DNA from: Streptomyces sp. HUAS MG91
GTDB lineage: Bacteria > Actinomycetota > Actinomycetes > Streptomycetales > Streptomycetaceae
Reading direction: 5' to 3'
Assembly (NCBI RefSeq): GCF_040529335.1
Contig: NZ_CP159534.1
Span: 3,100,001 to 3,164,000, forward strand
Length of the DNA: 64,000 nucleotides
Shown here in pieces: positions 1-6,946 of this stretch. The position numbers and the translations under genes are program-made. How positions within the stretch are numbered: the first letter of the stretch is position 1; each line of letters opens with the position of its first letter. The notes beneath the pieces are model-generated. The model ran no database searches, was not told the DNA's origin, and saw only the letters and a list, made by a program, of their open reading frames with translations.

Positions 1-750
1 GCGGGCGGCGAGGTAGCGCCGGTGCACGCGGGCGGCGAACAGGCGCCGGGCCAGCCCGGCGTAGCGCTCGGTCTCCGCGTCCTCCTGGGCGAAGCCCTTG
101 ACGACGCGGACGCCCGCGATGTTGGACTCGACGGCCTCGGAGGTCTCTCCGGTGCGCTCCTGGACGGCGCGGTCGGCGGGGTAGATCCGGTCCCGGGAGT
201 GCCGGGCAAGCAGGGCCATCGGCGGGACGACGGCGAGGGCGACGCAGGCGAGCAGCGGGGAGAGGGTGAGCATCACGCCGAGGGTGAGCAGCAGCGTCAG
301 CCCGTTCTGCGCGAGCAGGGGCAGTGATCCGGTGAGGTCGCGCACCACGGCGACGTCGTTGACGGCGCGGCTGAGGACGTCGCCGGAGCGCAGCCGGTCC
401 AGGCGGCGGCCGTCGATGCGCTGGATGGCGTCGTGGAGCAGCAGGCGCAGGTCGCGCTCGACGCCCCACTGGACCTTGCCGGCCCACCAGCGGCGTACCC
501 AGGAGGCGGCGAACTGGGCCGCCGCCACCGTCAGCAGCAGGGTGATCCAGGGGGCGGCGGCGTCCTGTCCCGCGACGATGACTCCGTCGACGACCCGGCG
601 GATGATCAAGGGGGCCGCGGTGGTGAGCAGTACTCCGGCCACTGCGCCGGCGCAGGCCAGCACCACGGCTTTCGGCCTGGCCCAGCACATCGCGGCGAAG
701 CGGCGCAGCCACTCGCGCTCCGCCCGTTTCTCCTTCTTGCCGCTGGTCAT
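1..750 (-). CDS. ABC exporter, N-terminal part (runs off window)
   Basis: This is the first 250 codons of a polytopic ABC exporter whose 3' part lies beyond position 1. The start is ATG at 750-748. The visible part is the transmembrane domain only: a charged N-terminus, hydrophobic helices starting near residue 25, and the coupling-region motif RVVKGFAQE near residue 225. The same motif (RVVKGFGQE) occurs in the double exporter at 33805-37542, so the two are paralogues. The ATP-binding half is not visible, so whether this is a half-transporter or a fused form cannot be told. Substrate unknown; drug or lipid export is the family's usual role. Confidence 0.85.
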   Translation of the reverse strand, partial: MTSGKKEKRAEREWLRRFAAMCWARPKAVVLACAGAVAGVLLTTAAPLIIRRVVDGVIVAGQDAAAPWITLLLTVAAAQFAASWVRRWWAGKVQWGVERDLRLLLHDAIQRIDGRRLDRLRSGDVLSRAVNDVAVVRDLTGSLPLLAQNGLTLLLTLGVMLTLSPLLACVALAVVPPMALLARHSRDRIYPADRAVQERTGETSEAVESNIAGVRVVKGFAQEDAETERYAGLARRLFAARVHRRYLAAR

Positions 751-874
751 CCCCGCGCCGCCCTTCCACCACCCACCAACCCAAACCGAACCAACCTGGC
801 ACCCATCCCCACCAGGGAGCAACCAATTTTCGGGGGGTCTGATCGCGCAGTCCGTCGGGCGCGACTTTCGCCGT

Positions 875-1016
875 GGCTGGTCGCGCAGTTCCCCGCGCCC
901 CTGAGATGCGCACTGCGTGCGCCATCTCATCAAGAGAGGCGCGGCGAAGCCGCAGCCTCAAGGGGAGGCGGCGCGAAGCGCCTGCCTCAGGGGCGCGGGG
1001 AACTGCGCGACCAGCC
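875..1016. repeat. Intergenic inverted-repeat element, copy A (30-bp arms)
   Basis: Two perfectly complementary 30-base arms at 875-904 and 987-1016, with core GCGCAGTTCCCCGCGCCCCT, flank about 82 bases containing smaller inverted repeats (GATGCGCAC/GTGCGCCATC). The element begins 31 bases past the alcohol dehydrogenase stop and fills most of the 297-base gap to the ABC exporter start. It belongs to the family also seen at 5336, 10477, 22002, 26666, 28681 and 49655. A strong transcript hairpin, and so a terminator role, is likely but inferred. Confidence 0.9.
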
Positions 1017-1047
1017 CCCACGCACCCGCACCGACAAACCCACCCCC

Positions 1048-2088
1048 CTACCCCCCGAACGGCGCCACCACAGTCACCCCGCTCCCCACCACCCCCTCCC
1101 CCATAGCGACCAGCGCCCCAGGCGCGGCATCCAGCCCAATCACCGACGTCACCAACAACTCAGGCCGCACCACCCCGCCCCGCACCAACTCCAACATCCC
1201 CGGATAGGCATGCGCCGCCATCCCATGACTCCCGAGCACCTCCAACTCCAGTGCCACCACCCGCCCCATCGGCACCACAGGATCCTCGGCCAACAACCCC
1301 ACCTGCACATGCCGCCCCCGCCGCCGCAACGACCCCACGGACGCCGCACACGTCACCCCCGCCCCCAACGCGTCCAGCGACACATGCGCCCCACCCCCGG
1401 TCAGCTCCCGCACCGCACCGGCCACGTCCCCCACGGCCCCGGCGTCGACACAGGCGACGGCGCCGAACCGACGGGCCAGTTCCAGCGCCCCGGCGGAGAC
1501 GTCCACGGCGACCACCCGCGCCCCGGCCGCCGCCGCGATCATCACGGCGGACAGACCGACACCCCCGCACCCGTGCACGGCCACGAACTCCCCGGCCGCG
1601 ACCCGCCCCTGCTGCACCACGGCCCGGTAGGCGGTCGCGAACCGGCAGCCCAGCGACGCCGCCGTCGTGAACTCCATCTCCTCCGGCACGGCCACCAGGT
1701 TCACGTCGGCATGGTCCAGAGCCACGTACTCGGCGAAGGAACCCCAATGGGTGAACCCGGGCTGCGTCTGCCGCTCGCACACCTGCTGGTCCCCGGCGGC
1801 GCACGCCGCGCACCGCCCGCAGGCGCACACGAACGGCACGGTCACCCGGTCCCCGACGCGCCAGCCGCGGACGTCGGCGCCCACCTGTTCCACGACCCCG
1901 GCCAGCTCGTGCCCGGGAACGTGCGGCAGCACGATGTCCGGGTCGTGCCCCATCCAGCCGTGCCAGTCGCTGCGGCACACCCCGGTCGCCGCCACCCGGA
2001 CGACGACCCCGTGCGGCGCGGCCACCGGATCCGGCACCTCCCGCACCTCGGCCGACTCCCCGAACCGTTCGAAGACAACCGCGCGCAT
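1048..2088 (-). CDS. Zinc-dependent alcohol dehydrogenase family protein
   Basis: This 346-residue medium-chain dehydrogenase has the usual family length. Catalytic-zinc residues are seen in [10 protein letters not shown] (Cys near 37) and [13 protein letters not shown] (His-Glu near 60). The structural-zinc cysteine cluster lies in the [17 protein letters not shown] stretch near 89-105. A Rossmann loop GCGGVGLS follows near 164, so it should oxidise an alcohol or reduce an aldehyde with NAD(P)+. ATG start at 2088. It stands alone, with a repeat element directly downstream and an antiporter gene ending 98 bases upstream on the same strand. Substrate cannot be inferred. Confidence 0.9.
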   Translation of the reverse strand: MRAVVFERFGESAEVREVPDPVAAPHGVVVRVAATGVCRSDWHGWMGHDPDIVLPHVPGHELAGVVEQVGADVRGWRVGDRVTVPFVCACGRCAACAAGDQQVCERQTQPGFTHWGSFAEYVALDHADVNLVAVPEEMEFTTAASLGCRFATAYRAVVQQGRVAAGEFVAVHGCGGVGLSAVMIAAAAGARVVAVDVSAGALELARRFGAVACVDAGAVGDVAGAVRELTGGGAHVSLDALGAGVTCAASVGSLRRRGRHVQVGLLAEDPVVPMGRVVALELEVLGSHGMAAHAYPGMLELVRGGVVRPELLVTSVIGLDAAPGALVAMGEGVVGSGVTVVAPFGG

Positions 2089-2186
2089 GAGTCCGCCCTT
2101 CCCGTCAGCCGATGATCTTCACTCCCGCCACCCCACGTCACACACCGCCGTCGCACAAGCCCCCGTCGGCCCCGCCGTGCGCGGGC

Positions 2187-3404
2187 TCACCACGACTCGG
2201 CCCCCTTCACCGGCCCCTTCGGCCGCGCCCGCTCCCCCTTGCCGGCCCGCAGCTTCAGCCCGATCAGCGGGAACACCAGTACGGAGACCATCGCGGCGCC
2301 GACCACCGCCGCCGCCACGTCCGTGGGCAGCGCGCCGTCCTCCACGCCGATGGTGGTGATGGCGACGACGAGCGGCAGCGCGGTCGAGGAGAAGAAGGTG
2401 AGGGCGAGACGGTCGCCGCCGATCAGGTCGGCCGGGGCGAAGAAGTGCACCGGCAGGCCGCGCACCACCAGGAACAGGGCGAGGAAGACCGGCAGCAGGA
2501 GCAGCGCGGTGCCGCCGTCGAGCAGCGCCTTCAGATCGAAGTCGATGCCGGTGACGACGAAGAAGACCGGCACCAGGAACCCGAAGCCCATCGCCTCGAC
2601 CTTGCCGAGGACCTCGTCGGCGCTGTCGGGCGCGGCGCCGTGCAGCACGAGGCGGACGATCATCCCGGCGGCGAACGCGCCGAGCAGCGTGTCCACGCCG
2701 AGCACCTGGGAGAGCCCGAGCATCAGGGCGAGCAGCAGCACCACGAGCCGTACCGCGAACTGTCCGCTGCTGTGCAGGGTCTTCGCGATGACCCGGGAGA
2801 ACCACGGCGGCCGCGGCCGCATCGCCCAGAGCACGGCGAGGGCGGTGAGCGCGGCGAAGGCCAGCAGGAGCAGCGCCGAGTCGAGCGGCGAGCGGCCGCT
2901 GAGCAGCAGCGCCATGGCGATGATCGGCCCGAACTCGCCGACCGCGCCGAACGCCATCAGCACGGAACCGAACCGTGAGTGCAGATCGCCGGAGTCGCGC
3001 AGGACGGGAAGGATGGTGCCCAGGGCGGTGCTGGTGAGGGCCGTTCCCACGTACACCCCGCGCGCGTACGACCAGTCGGCGAGCGCGACGGCGAGCCCGA
3101 GGCCGACGGCGAGCGAGACGATCCAGGCCCAGACGGACCGCTTGAGGGTGCTGCCACGGATCTTGTCGAACTCGATCTCGTACCCGGCGAGGAAGATCAG
3201 CATGGCGAGCCCGAGGTCGGACAGGGTGTCGACGGCCTCCCCGTGGCTGGTCGCCCAGCCCAGCACATCGGGGCCCACCAGGATGCCCAGCAGGATCTCG
3301 AAGATCACCAGCGGGACGGGCAGCCACCTCCCCACGCCGTAGGCCAGCAGCGGTGCCAGGACCGCGATGGTCATGATCAGAATGAGCGTCCCAGGCTGCG
3401 ACAT
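2187..3404 (-). CDS. Cation:proton antiporter (CPA2 family)
   Basis: A 405-residue, almost wholly hydrophobic protein with about 12 membrane segments. It starts MSQPGTLILIMTIAVLAPLL and carries the CPA2 signature region PLVIFEILLGILVGP near residues 32-46 and an acidic pair in ALADWSYARG. It lacks the cytosolic TrkA domains of KefB/KefC, ending in a short basic tail. It probably exchanges Na+ or K+ for protons in the cell membrane. ATG start at 3404; the 76-base gap to the divergent PrsW-type gene should hold promoters for both. Confidence 0.88.
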   Translation of the reverse strand: MSQPGTLILIMTIAVLAPLLAYGVGRWLPVPLVIFEILLGILVGPDVLGWATSHGEAVDTLSDLGLAMLIFLAGYEIEFDKIRGSTLKRSVWAWIVSLAVGLGLAVALADWSYARGVYVGTALTSTALGTILPVLRDSGDLHSRFGSVLMAFGAVGEFGPIIAMALLLSGRSPLDSALLLLAFAALTALAVLWAMRPRPPWFSRVIAKTLHSSGQFAVRLVVLLLALMLGLSQVLGVDTLLGAFAAGMIVRLVLHGAAPDSADEVLGKVEAMGFGFLVPVFFVVTGIDFDLKALLDGGTALLLLPVFLALFLVVRGLPVHFFAPADLIGGDRLALTFFSSTALPLVVAITTIGVEDGALPTDVAAAVVGAAMVSVLVFPLIGLKLRAGKGERARPKGPVKGAESW

Positions 3405-3480
3405 AGCGGCTGTCTACCATAGGATTCCGACAAATCACCCATAAGTTCCGTCAGTTGCAGGGAAGTCGGAGGCGACCACC

Positions 3481-4425
3481 GTGGCGAACCACCAGCCCTC
3501 CGGGGCACCGCAGGCGCGGATCCCCCAGCAGCCGGCGCCCCCGGGGCCGCAGATCCGCACCGGACTCTGGCGGCGCTGCCTGTGGGGCGGCCTGGCGCTC
3601 TGGGTCCTGACGGCGGTGGTCACGTACGCCACGAAGAACACCACCCTGCTGCCGACCCTGATCCTGCTCGGCAGCTTCCTGGTCCCGGCGGTCTTCGTCC
3701 TGTGGGCGTACGAGCGTCACGGCCGCGACCTGGGCGTGAACCTGATCCTGGGCTGCTTCCTGATCGGCGGCATCCTCGGCGTGCTCGGCGCCTCGGTCAT
3801 GGAGTACTACCTCGTCCACCCCTCCGTCTGGATGTTCGTCGGGGTCGGCCTGATCGAGGAAGCGGTCAAGCTGGCCGCCCTGATGTACGTGCTCCACCGC
3901 CATCCGCGCGTCAGCGGGCTGCGTGCCGGGCTGATCCTGGGCGCCACGGTCGGCTTCGGCTTCGCGGCGTTCGAGAGCGCGGGCTACGCGTTCAACGCGG
4001 CGGTCACGATGAAGGGCATCGACCTGCGCTCGCTCCTGGAGACGGAGGTGCTGCGCGGGCTGCTCGCGCCGTTCGGCCACGGCCTGTGGACGGCGATCTC
4101 GGGCGCGGTGCTGCTCTCCTTCCGCAGGCCGAACGGCCGCTACCGCTTCACCGGCCCGGTGATCCTCACGTACCTGGGCGTCTCCCTGCTGCACGCCCTG
4201 TGGGACTCGATGCACGGCATCGCCCTGTGGCTGGTGGTCCGGCTGACCACCTCGGACCTGGACCGGAGCCTCTTCGCGCAGGGCTATCTGCCGGAGCCGA
4301 CCGACTCGCAGGAACATCTCTTCGCGCTGTTCTCGATCGGCGGGCTCGTCCTGGTCTCGCTCCTCGGACTCTCCTGGGCGCGGTCGCTCGCACGCCGCGA
4401 TCCTTCTTGGAAAAATACCCCCTAG
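3481..4425 (+). CDS. PrsW-family intramembrane metalloprotease
   Basis: A 314-residue protein with a proline-rich N-terminus and about eight membrane segments. PrsW motifs are visible: the EExxK-like metal-site glutamates in GLIEEAVKLA (Glu126-Glu127), GFAAFESAGYA near 160-170, FGHGLWT near 200, and LLHALWDSMH near 240. Family members cleave membrane anchors such as anti-sigma factors; no anti-sigma gene is nearby, so the target is unknown. The GTG start at 3481 gives the natural N-terminus. Its TAG stop (4423-4425) lies inside the operator of the next gene. Confidence 0.87.
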   Translation: MANHQPSGAPQARIPQQPAPPGPQIRTGLWRRCLWGGLALWVLTAVVTYATKNTTLLPTLILLGSFLVPAVFVLWAYERHGRDLGVNLILGCFLIGGILGVLGASVMEYYLVHPSVWMFVGVGLIEEAVKLAALMYVLHRHPRVSGLRAGLILGATVGFGFAAFESAGYAFNAAVTMKGIDLRSLLETEVLRGLLAPFGHGLWTAISGAVLLSFRRPNGRYRFTGPVILTYLGVSLLHALWDSMHGIALWLVVRLTTSDLDRSLFAQGYLPEPTDSQEHLFALFSIGGLVLVSLLGLSWARSLARRDPSWKNTP

Positions 4426-4431
4426 GGGTAT
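4415..4431. promoter_or_regulatory. CsoR-type copper-responsive operator
   Basis: ATACCCCCTAGGGGTAT is an almost perfect palindrome of the kind bound by the copper-sensing repressor CsoR (family knowledge). It lies 72 bases before copZ and overlaps the stop codon of the PrsW-type gene. No csoR gene is in the window, so the regulator acts from elsewhere. Confidence 0.82.
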
Positions 4432-4502
4432 AGGGTCGTGTGCGTCAGACGATGCCGGGGGTACTCGGCACCCGCTACTCCACGCCCCTCTAGGAGAACG
4501 AC

Positions 4503-4817
4503 ATGAGCGCCCACACCGAGCTTCCGCAGATCGGCACCGAGTCGGCCGGCTCCTGCTGCGGCGGCGCCTGCCACTCGGACGCCGCCACCTCGGCCACCGA
4601 GGGTGCCGTCACCACGGTCTACCAGGTCAAGGGCATGACGTGCGGTCACTGCGAGGGCGCGGTGGCCGGCGAGATCTCCGAGCTCGACGGCGTCGCCTCG
4701 GTCACGGCGGCGGCCGCCACCGGCCAGGTCACGGTGGTCTCCGCGGCCCCGCTCGATGAGGAGGCGGTCCGCGCCGCGGTCGACGAGGCCGGCTACGAGC
4801 TCATCGGCCGCGCCTGA
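4503..4817 (+). CDS. copZ: Copper chaperone, heavy-metal-associated domain (CopZ)
   Basis: A 104-residue protein. Residues about 38-104 form one HMA domain with the Cu(I)-binding motif MTCGHC (Cys47, Cys50) in a beta-alpha-beta-beta-alpha-beta fold. The extra N-terminus carries more cysteines in SCCGGACH (Cys18, Cys19, Cys23) and a histidine, unusual for a minimal CopZ of about 68 residues, so it may bind a second metal ion. ATG start with the ribosome site AGGAGA eight bases upstream. The CsoR-type operator implies induction by copper. A CopA ATPase gene, often adjacent, is absent here. Confidence 0.92.
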   Translation: MSAHTELPQIGTESAGSCCGGACHSDAATSATEGAVTTVYQVKGMTCGHCEGAVAGEISELDGVASVTAAAATGQVTVVSAAPLDEEAVRAAVDEAGYELIGRA

Positions 4818-4840
4818 TCCGCCCCGAACCCCGACGCACG

Positions 4841-4860
4841 GAGACCGCTATGGCGGTCTC
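4841..4860 (+). terminator. Hairpin after copZ
   Basis: Arms GAGACCGC and GCGGTCTC pair perfectly around a four-base loop, 24 bases after the copZ stop. Placement suggests a terminator; there is no strong U-tract, as is usual in this GC-rich background. Confidence 0.6.
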
Positions 4861-4865
4861 ATCCG

Positions 4866-4883
4866 TGTTTGTGGTCACAAACA
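4866..4883. promoter_or_regulatory. 18-bp palindrome, candidate operator
   Basis: TGTTTGTGGTCACAAACA has perfect 8-base arms and only the central GT unpaired. It is AT-rich in a GC-rich surrounding, lies six bases after the copZ terminator and heads a geneless stretch. Binding protein unknown. Confidence 0.5.
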
Positions 4884-4967
4884 GCGTCCGAGTTCGCAAG
4901 TTCACCCAGGAACGCCTGGACCTCCACACAATCCACACGGCACAATTGCAGTACTCCCACGCAGGAG

Positions 4968-5020
4968 CCGATATCCCCATATCGGGTCTCTTGCGCACGC
5001 ACGGGACATATGCAAGAGAC
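4968..5020 (+). ncRNA. Adjacent hairpins in geneless region, candidate small RNA
   Basis: Two inverted repeats abut. CCGATAT/ATATCGG has a CCCC loop (4968-4985), and GTCTCTTGC/GCAAGAGAC has a 17-base loop (4986-5020). The stretch 4861-5060 has much lower GC than neighbouring genes and no frame with coding character. The geneless region 4818-5437 therefore looks regulatory: terminator, palindrome, these hairpins, then a possible short reading frame and the citrate synthase terminator. An RNA from either strand is possible; this is inference from structure alone. Confidence 0.3.
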
Positions 5021-5077
5021 GCAGATCACACTGATCCGAACGTAACCCTTTGCAGGTCTCGTGAGTCTAAGGAGGCG

Positions 5078-5176
5078 ATGCAGGAACGTCTTGGGGGGCG
5101 TTTCCGTATCGAACGGGCCCGTCTTGGGGGACGGTCCCGAATGCGTTGGCCGGGGCACGTGCACCGGGGAGCTTGA
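5078..5176 (+). CDS. Possible 32-residue small protein (unverified)
   Basis: A near-perfect ribosome site (AAGGAGG, 5069-5075) precedes ATG at 5078, though only two bases separate them. The frame gives a short basic peptide beginning MQERLGGRFRIERARLGG. Inside it the DNA motif CGTCTTGGGGG occurs twice (near 5089 and 5131). No family is recognised. It may be a leader peptide, a remnant of a longer gene, or chance. Confidence 0.22.
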   Translation: MQERLGGRFRIERARLGGRSRMRWPGHVHRGA

Positions 5177-5264
5177 GCGGCCCACCCGTTCGTACGTGCT
5201 TCGGCGACCGACGCACCACAGACGCCCGGCCGGATCCCGTGGGGGGAATCCGCACCGGGAAAAG

Positions 5265-5315
5265 GAAAGCGCCCCGACTGTCGGCCCGTGGGGGGACTGA
5301 CAGCGGGGCGCTTTC
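5265..5315 (-). terminator. Strong terminator downstream of citrate synthase
   Basis: Arms GAAAGCGCCCCG (5265-5276) and CGGGGCGCTTTC (5304-5315) pair perfectly and are extended by CTGTC/GACAG inside. Read on the minus strand the stem ends in TTTC-type bases. It lies about 120 bases beyond the citrate synthase stop. Confidence 0.8.
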
Positions 5316-5335
5316 TACTACGCCTTGAGCCCCGT

Positions 5336-5358
5336 GAGGGGCGCGGGGAACTGCGCGA
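5336..5358. repeat. Single arm of the intergenic repeat family (copy G)
   Basis: A lone right arm of the repeat family (core GGGGCGCGGGGAACTGCGCGA), without the partner arm, lying between the citrate synthase stop and its terminator. Bases after it (CAACCACGACG) resemble the usual flank of the family. Confidence 0.75.
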
Positions 5359-5437
5359 GCAACCACGACGGGGCCGCGGCGAACACCCGACCGCACCGGC
5401 TACGGCGCGATCATTCACCGGGCCCCGAGCGGAGCGA

Positions 5438-6727
5438 CTAGCGCTGCTCCACCGGAACGAAGTCGCGCTCGACGACACCGGTGTAGATCTGGCGCGGGCG
5501 GCCGATGCGCGACCCGGGCTCCTTGATCATCTCGTGCCACTGGGCGATCCAGCCCGGGAGACGGCCCAGCGCGAAGAGCACCGTGAACATCTCGGTCGGG
5601 AAGCCCATGGCCCGGTAGATCAGGCCGGTGTAGAAGTCGACGTTCGGGTAGAGCTTGCGCTCGACGAAGTAGTCGTCGGCCAGCGCGTGCTCTTCCAGCT
5701 TCAGCGCGATGTCCAGCAGCTCGTCGGACTTGCCGAGCGCGGAGAGGACGTCGTGCGCCGCCGCCTTGATGATCTTCGCCCGGGGGTCGAAGTTCTTGTA
5801 GACGCGGTGCCCGAAGCCCATGAGCTTCACGCCGTCTTCCTTGTTCTTCACCTTGCGGATGAAGGTGTCGACGTCGCCGCCGGAGGCCTGGATGCCTTCC
5901 AGCATCTCCAGCACCGACTGGTTGGCACCGCCGTGCAGCGGACCCCAGAGGGCCGAGATGCCCGCCGAGATCGACGCGAACATGTTGGCCTGCGAGGAGC
6001 CGACCAGACGCACGGTGGACGTCGAACAGTTCTGCTCGTGGTCCGCGTGCAGGATGAGCAGCTTGTCGAGCGCGGAGACCACGACCGGGTCCAGCTCGTA
6101 CTCGGCGGCCGGCACCGAGAAGGTCATGCGCAGGAAGTTCTCGACGTAACCGAGGTCGTTGCGCGGGTAGACCACCGGGTGGCCCTGCGACTTCTTGTAC
6201 GCGTACGCCGCGATCGTCGGAAGCTTGGCGAGCAGGCGGATCGTCGAGAGGTGACGCTGCTTCTCGTCGAACGGGTTGTGGCTGTCCTGGTAGAAGGTGG
6301 ACAGCGCGGAGACGACCGACGACAGCATGGCCATCGGGTGGGCGTCGCGCGGGAACCCGTCGTAGAACCGCTTGACGTCCTCGTGCAGCAGGGTGTGCTG
6401 CGTGATCTCGTTCTTGAAGGTGGAGAGCTCGTCCACGGTGGCAAGCTCGCCGTTGATCAGCAGGTACGCCACCTCCACGTAGGTGGAGCGCTCGGCCAGC
6501 TGCTCGATCGGGTAGCCGCGGTAGCGGAGGATGCCCTCTTCGCCGTCCAGGTAGGTGATCGCGGATTTATAGGCGGCCGTGTTGCCGTATCCGCTGTCGA
6601 GGGTCACCAGTCCTGTCTGGGCCCGGAGCTTCCCGATGTCGAAGCCCTTGTCGCCGACGGTGCTGTCGATCACCGGGTAGGTGTACTCGCCATCGCCGTA
6701 CCGCAGTACTACAGAGTTGTCGCTCAC
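5438..6727 (-). CDS. gltA: Citrate synthase (type II), TCA cycle
   Basis: A 429-residue citrate synthase condensing oxaloacetate and acetyl-CoA. Features of the hexameric bacterial type are seen: an N-terminal beta-rich segment ending TLDSGYGNTAAYKS, then HADHEQNCSTSTVR, PLHGGANQSVLEML, the GFGHRVYKNFDPRA motif with catalytic His, and DFYTGLIYRAMGFP near the end. An upstream ATG in frame would add 39 residues. GTG at 6727 is preferred because it gives the family N-terminus (MSDNSVVLRYGDGEY) and follows a GAGGGAC ribosome site. It is monocistronic, with a strong terminator downstream. Confidence 0.95.
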   Translation of the reverse strand: MSDNSVVLRYGDGEYTYPVIDSTVGDKGFDIGKLRAQTGLVTLDSGYGNTAAYKSAITYLDGEEGILRYRGYPIEQLAERSTYVEVAYLLINGELATVDELSTFKNEITQHTLLHEDVKRFYDGFPRDAHPMAMLSSVVSALSTFYQDSHNPFDEKQRHLSTIRLLAKLPTIAAYAYKKSQGHPVVYPRNDLGYVENFLRMTFSVPAAEYELDPVVVSALDKLLILHADHEQNCSTSTVRLVGSSQANMFASISAGISALWGPLHGGANQSVLEMLEGIQASGGDVDTFIRKVKNKEDGVKLMGFGHRVYKNFDPRAKIIKAAAHDVLSALGKSDELLDIALKLEEHALADDYFVERKLYPNVDFYTGLIYRAMGFPTEMFTVLFALGRLPGWIAQWHEMIKEPGSRIGRPRQIYTGVVERDFVPVEQR

Positions 6728-6912
6728 GTCTCGTCCCTCACCGACGTAGTGCCTCTTCTTCGAGGTGCCCTGACTGTCTCTACCATCCCCCACTTGGCCC
6801 AGCAGAGTGCACTCGGGGTCGTCCATTGGGCCTATTGGCGGCACTCAGTGCCTCCAGCCTGCCCATCCTGCCCCCTATCACCCTGGTTCCGGAAGTGCCC
6901 TGTGACGTTTCC

Positions 6913-6946
6913 GACTCGTTTGATCGATCAAATCTTTTGACGAGTC
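6913..6946. promoter_or_regulatory. Nested palindrome between helicase 3' end and citrate synthase
   Basis: A perfect 14-base palindrome TTTGATCGATCAAA (6919-6932) lies between shorter arms GACTCGT and ACGAGTC (6913-6919, 6940-6946). It covers the helicase stop codon, and citrate synthase transcription starts beyond it on the same strand. It could terminate the helicase transcript or be an operator for citrate synthase. Confidence 0.4.

Noticed and set aside
5288..6940. Long open frame on the plus strand opposite citrate synthase
   Set aside because: It mirrors the third-position GC bias of the real gene, lacks any recognisable domain and is antisense to a clear enzyme.
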